A DNA stretch of 64,000 nt from the NCBI RefSeq assembly GCF_025836995.1, contig NZ_CP107546.1, positions 1 through 64,000 of the forward strand, in the 5' to 3' direction. Both the position numbers and the translations under genes were made by a program. Below are positions 63,980 through 64,000 of the stretch, in pieces. Origin of the DNA: Microbacterium sp. M28. Lineage in GTDB: Bacteria > Actinomycetota > Actinomycetes > Actinomycetales > Microbacteriaceae. The notes below the pieces were generated by a model. That model made no database searches. It worked only from the letters and a program-made list of their open reading frames with translations, and had not been told where the DNA came from. Numbering within the stretch: position 1 is the first letter of the stretch; each line of letters begins with the position of its first letter.

Positions 63980-64000
63980 ATGACCGATGCGCTCGTCATC
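63980..64000 (+). CDS. Start of a further gene, cut by the window end
   Basis: ATG followed by six more codons (MTDALVI) after a clear AAGGAG site 12 nt upstream, 56 bp past permease 2. In such operons the next gene is often a glycoside hydrolase; seven residues do not allow a call. Confidence 0.6.

Overview
The window is the replication-origin region of a high-GC Gram-positive bacterium, almost certainly Microbacteriaceae and probably Microbacterium. The evidence is the order dnaA, origin, dnaN, recF, DUF721 (dciA), gyrB, gyrA, DUF3566, tRNA-Ile and tRNA-Ala. It also includes the actinobacterial block crgA, sortase, pabA/trpG and pknB-pknA-pbpA-rodA-pstP-fhaB-fhaA, the actinobacterial mismatch-repair nuclease NucS, and many leaderless starts with a TANNNT box 6-7 nt before the start codon.

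Layout. 1-11.3 kb: replication and topology genes on the + strand, with oriC (about 1949-2172) between dnaA and dnaN. A GNAT acetyltransferase sits between dnaN and recF, and two related composite repeats lie in the gene-free spacers on either side of the dnaN-GNAT pair. 11.3-14.5 kb: a NarL-type two-component system co-transcribed with a DUF4097 membrane protein, then two tRNAs. 14.5-22.6 kb: small accessory genes, including a TetR/reductase pair with two clear 20-bp operators, and a DAHP synthase preceded by a predicted leader peptide rich in Trp, Tyr and Phe codons. 22.6-33.5 kb: the cell-division and cell-wall signalling block. 33.8-42.4 kb: tRNA-Leu, a copper-handling cluster (CopZ chaperone, secreted His-rich protein, CPC-type ATPase, YHS protein, CPH-type ATPase) behind two CsoR-like boxes, then a DesK/DesR-like pair. 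42.5-49.2 kb: a SMEP membrane protein, a glutamate-cysteine-ligase-like enzyme, CsbD, a cold-shock protein, a HAD phosphatase, a DUF389 protein, NucS and a serine hydrolase. 49.2-55.6 kb: two LacI regulators around an MFS transporter, a polytopic membrane protein and HisC. 55.8-64 kb: the E1alpha, E1beta and E2 subunits of a 2-oxoacid dehydrogenase, then a ROK regulator divergent from a sugar ABC importer (binding protein and two permeases) that runs off the end of the window.

I see no insertion sequence, integrase, phage gene, toxin-antitoxin pair or CRISPR array. The least ordinary signals are non-coding: the aromatic leader/attenuator before DAHP synthase; intergenic 'quartets' (two direct plus two inverted copies of an 11-bp motif, stepped by 19 bp) at 33.6, 35.7 and 55.6 kb, with looser relatives at 17.3 and 59.3 kb; the twin repeats around dnaN; and a DnaA-box cluster far from oriC at 22.6 kb. 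All functional statements rest on reading motifs and gene order by eye; no database search was run.
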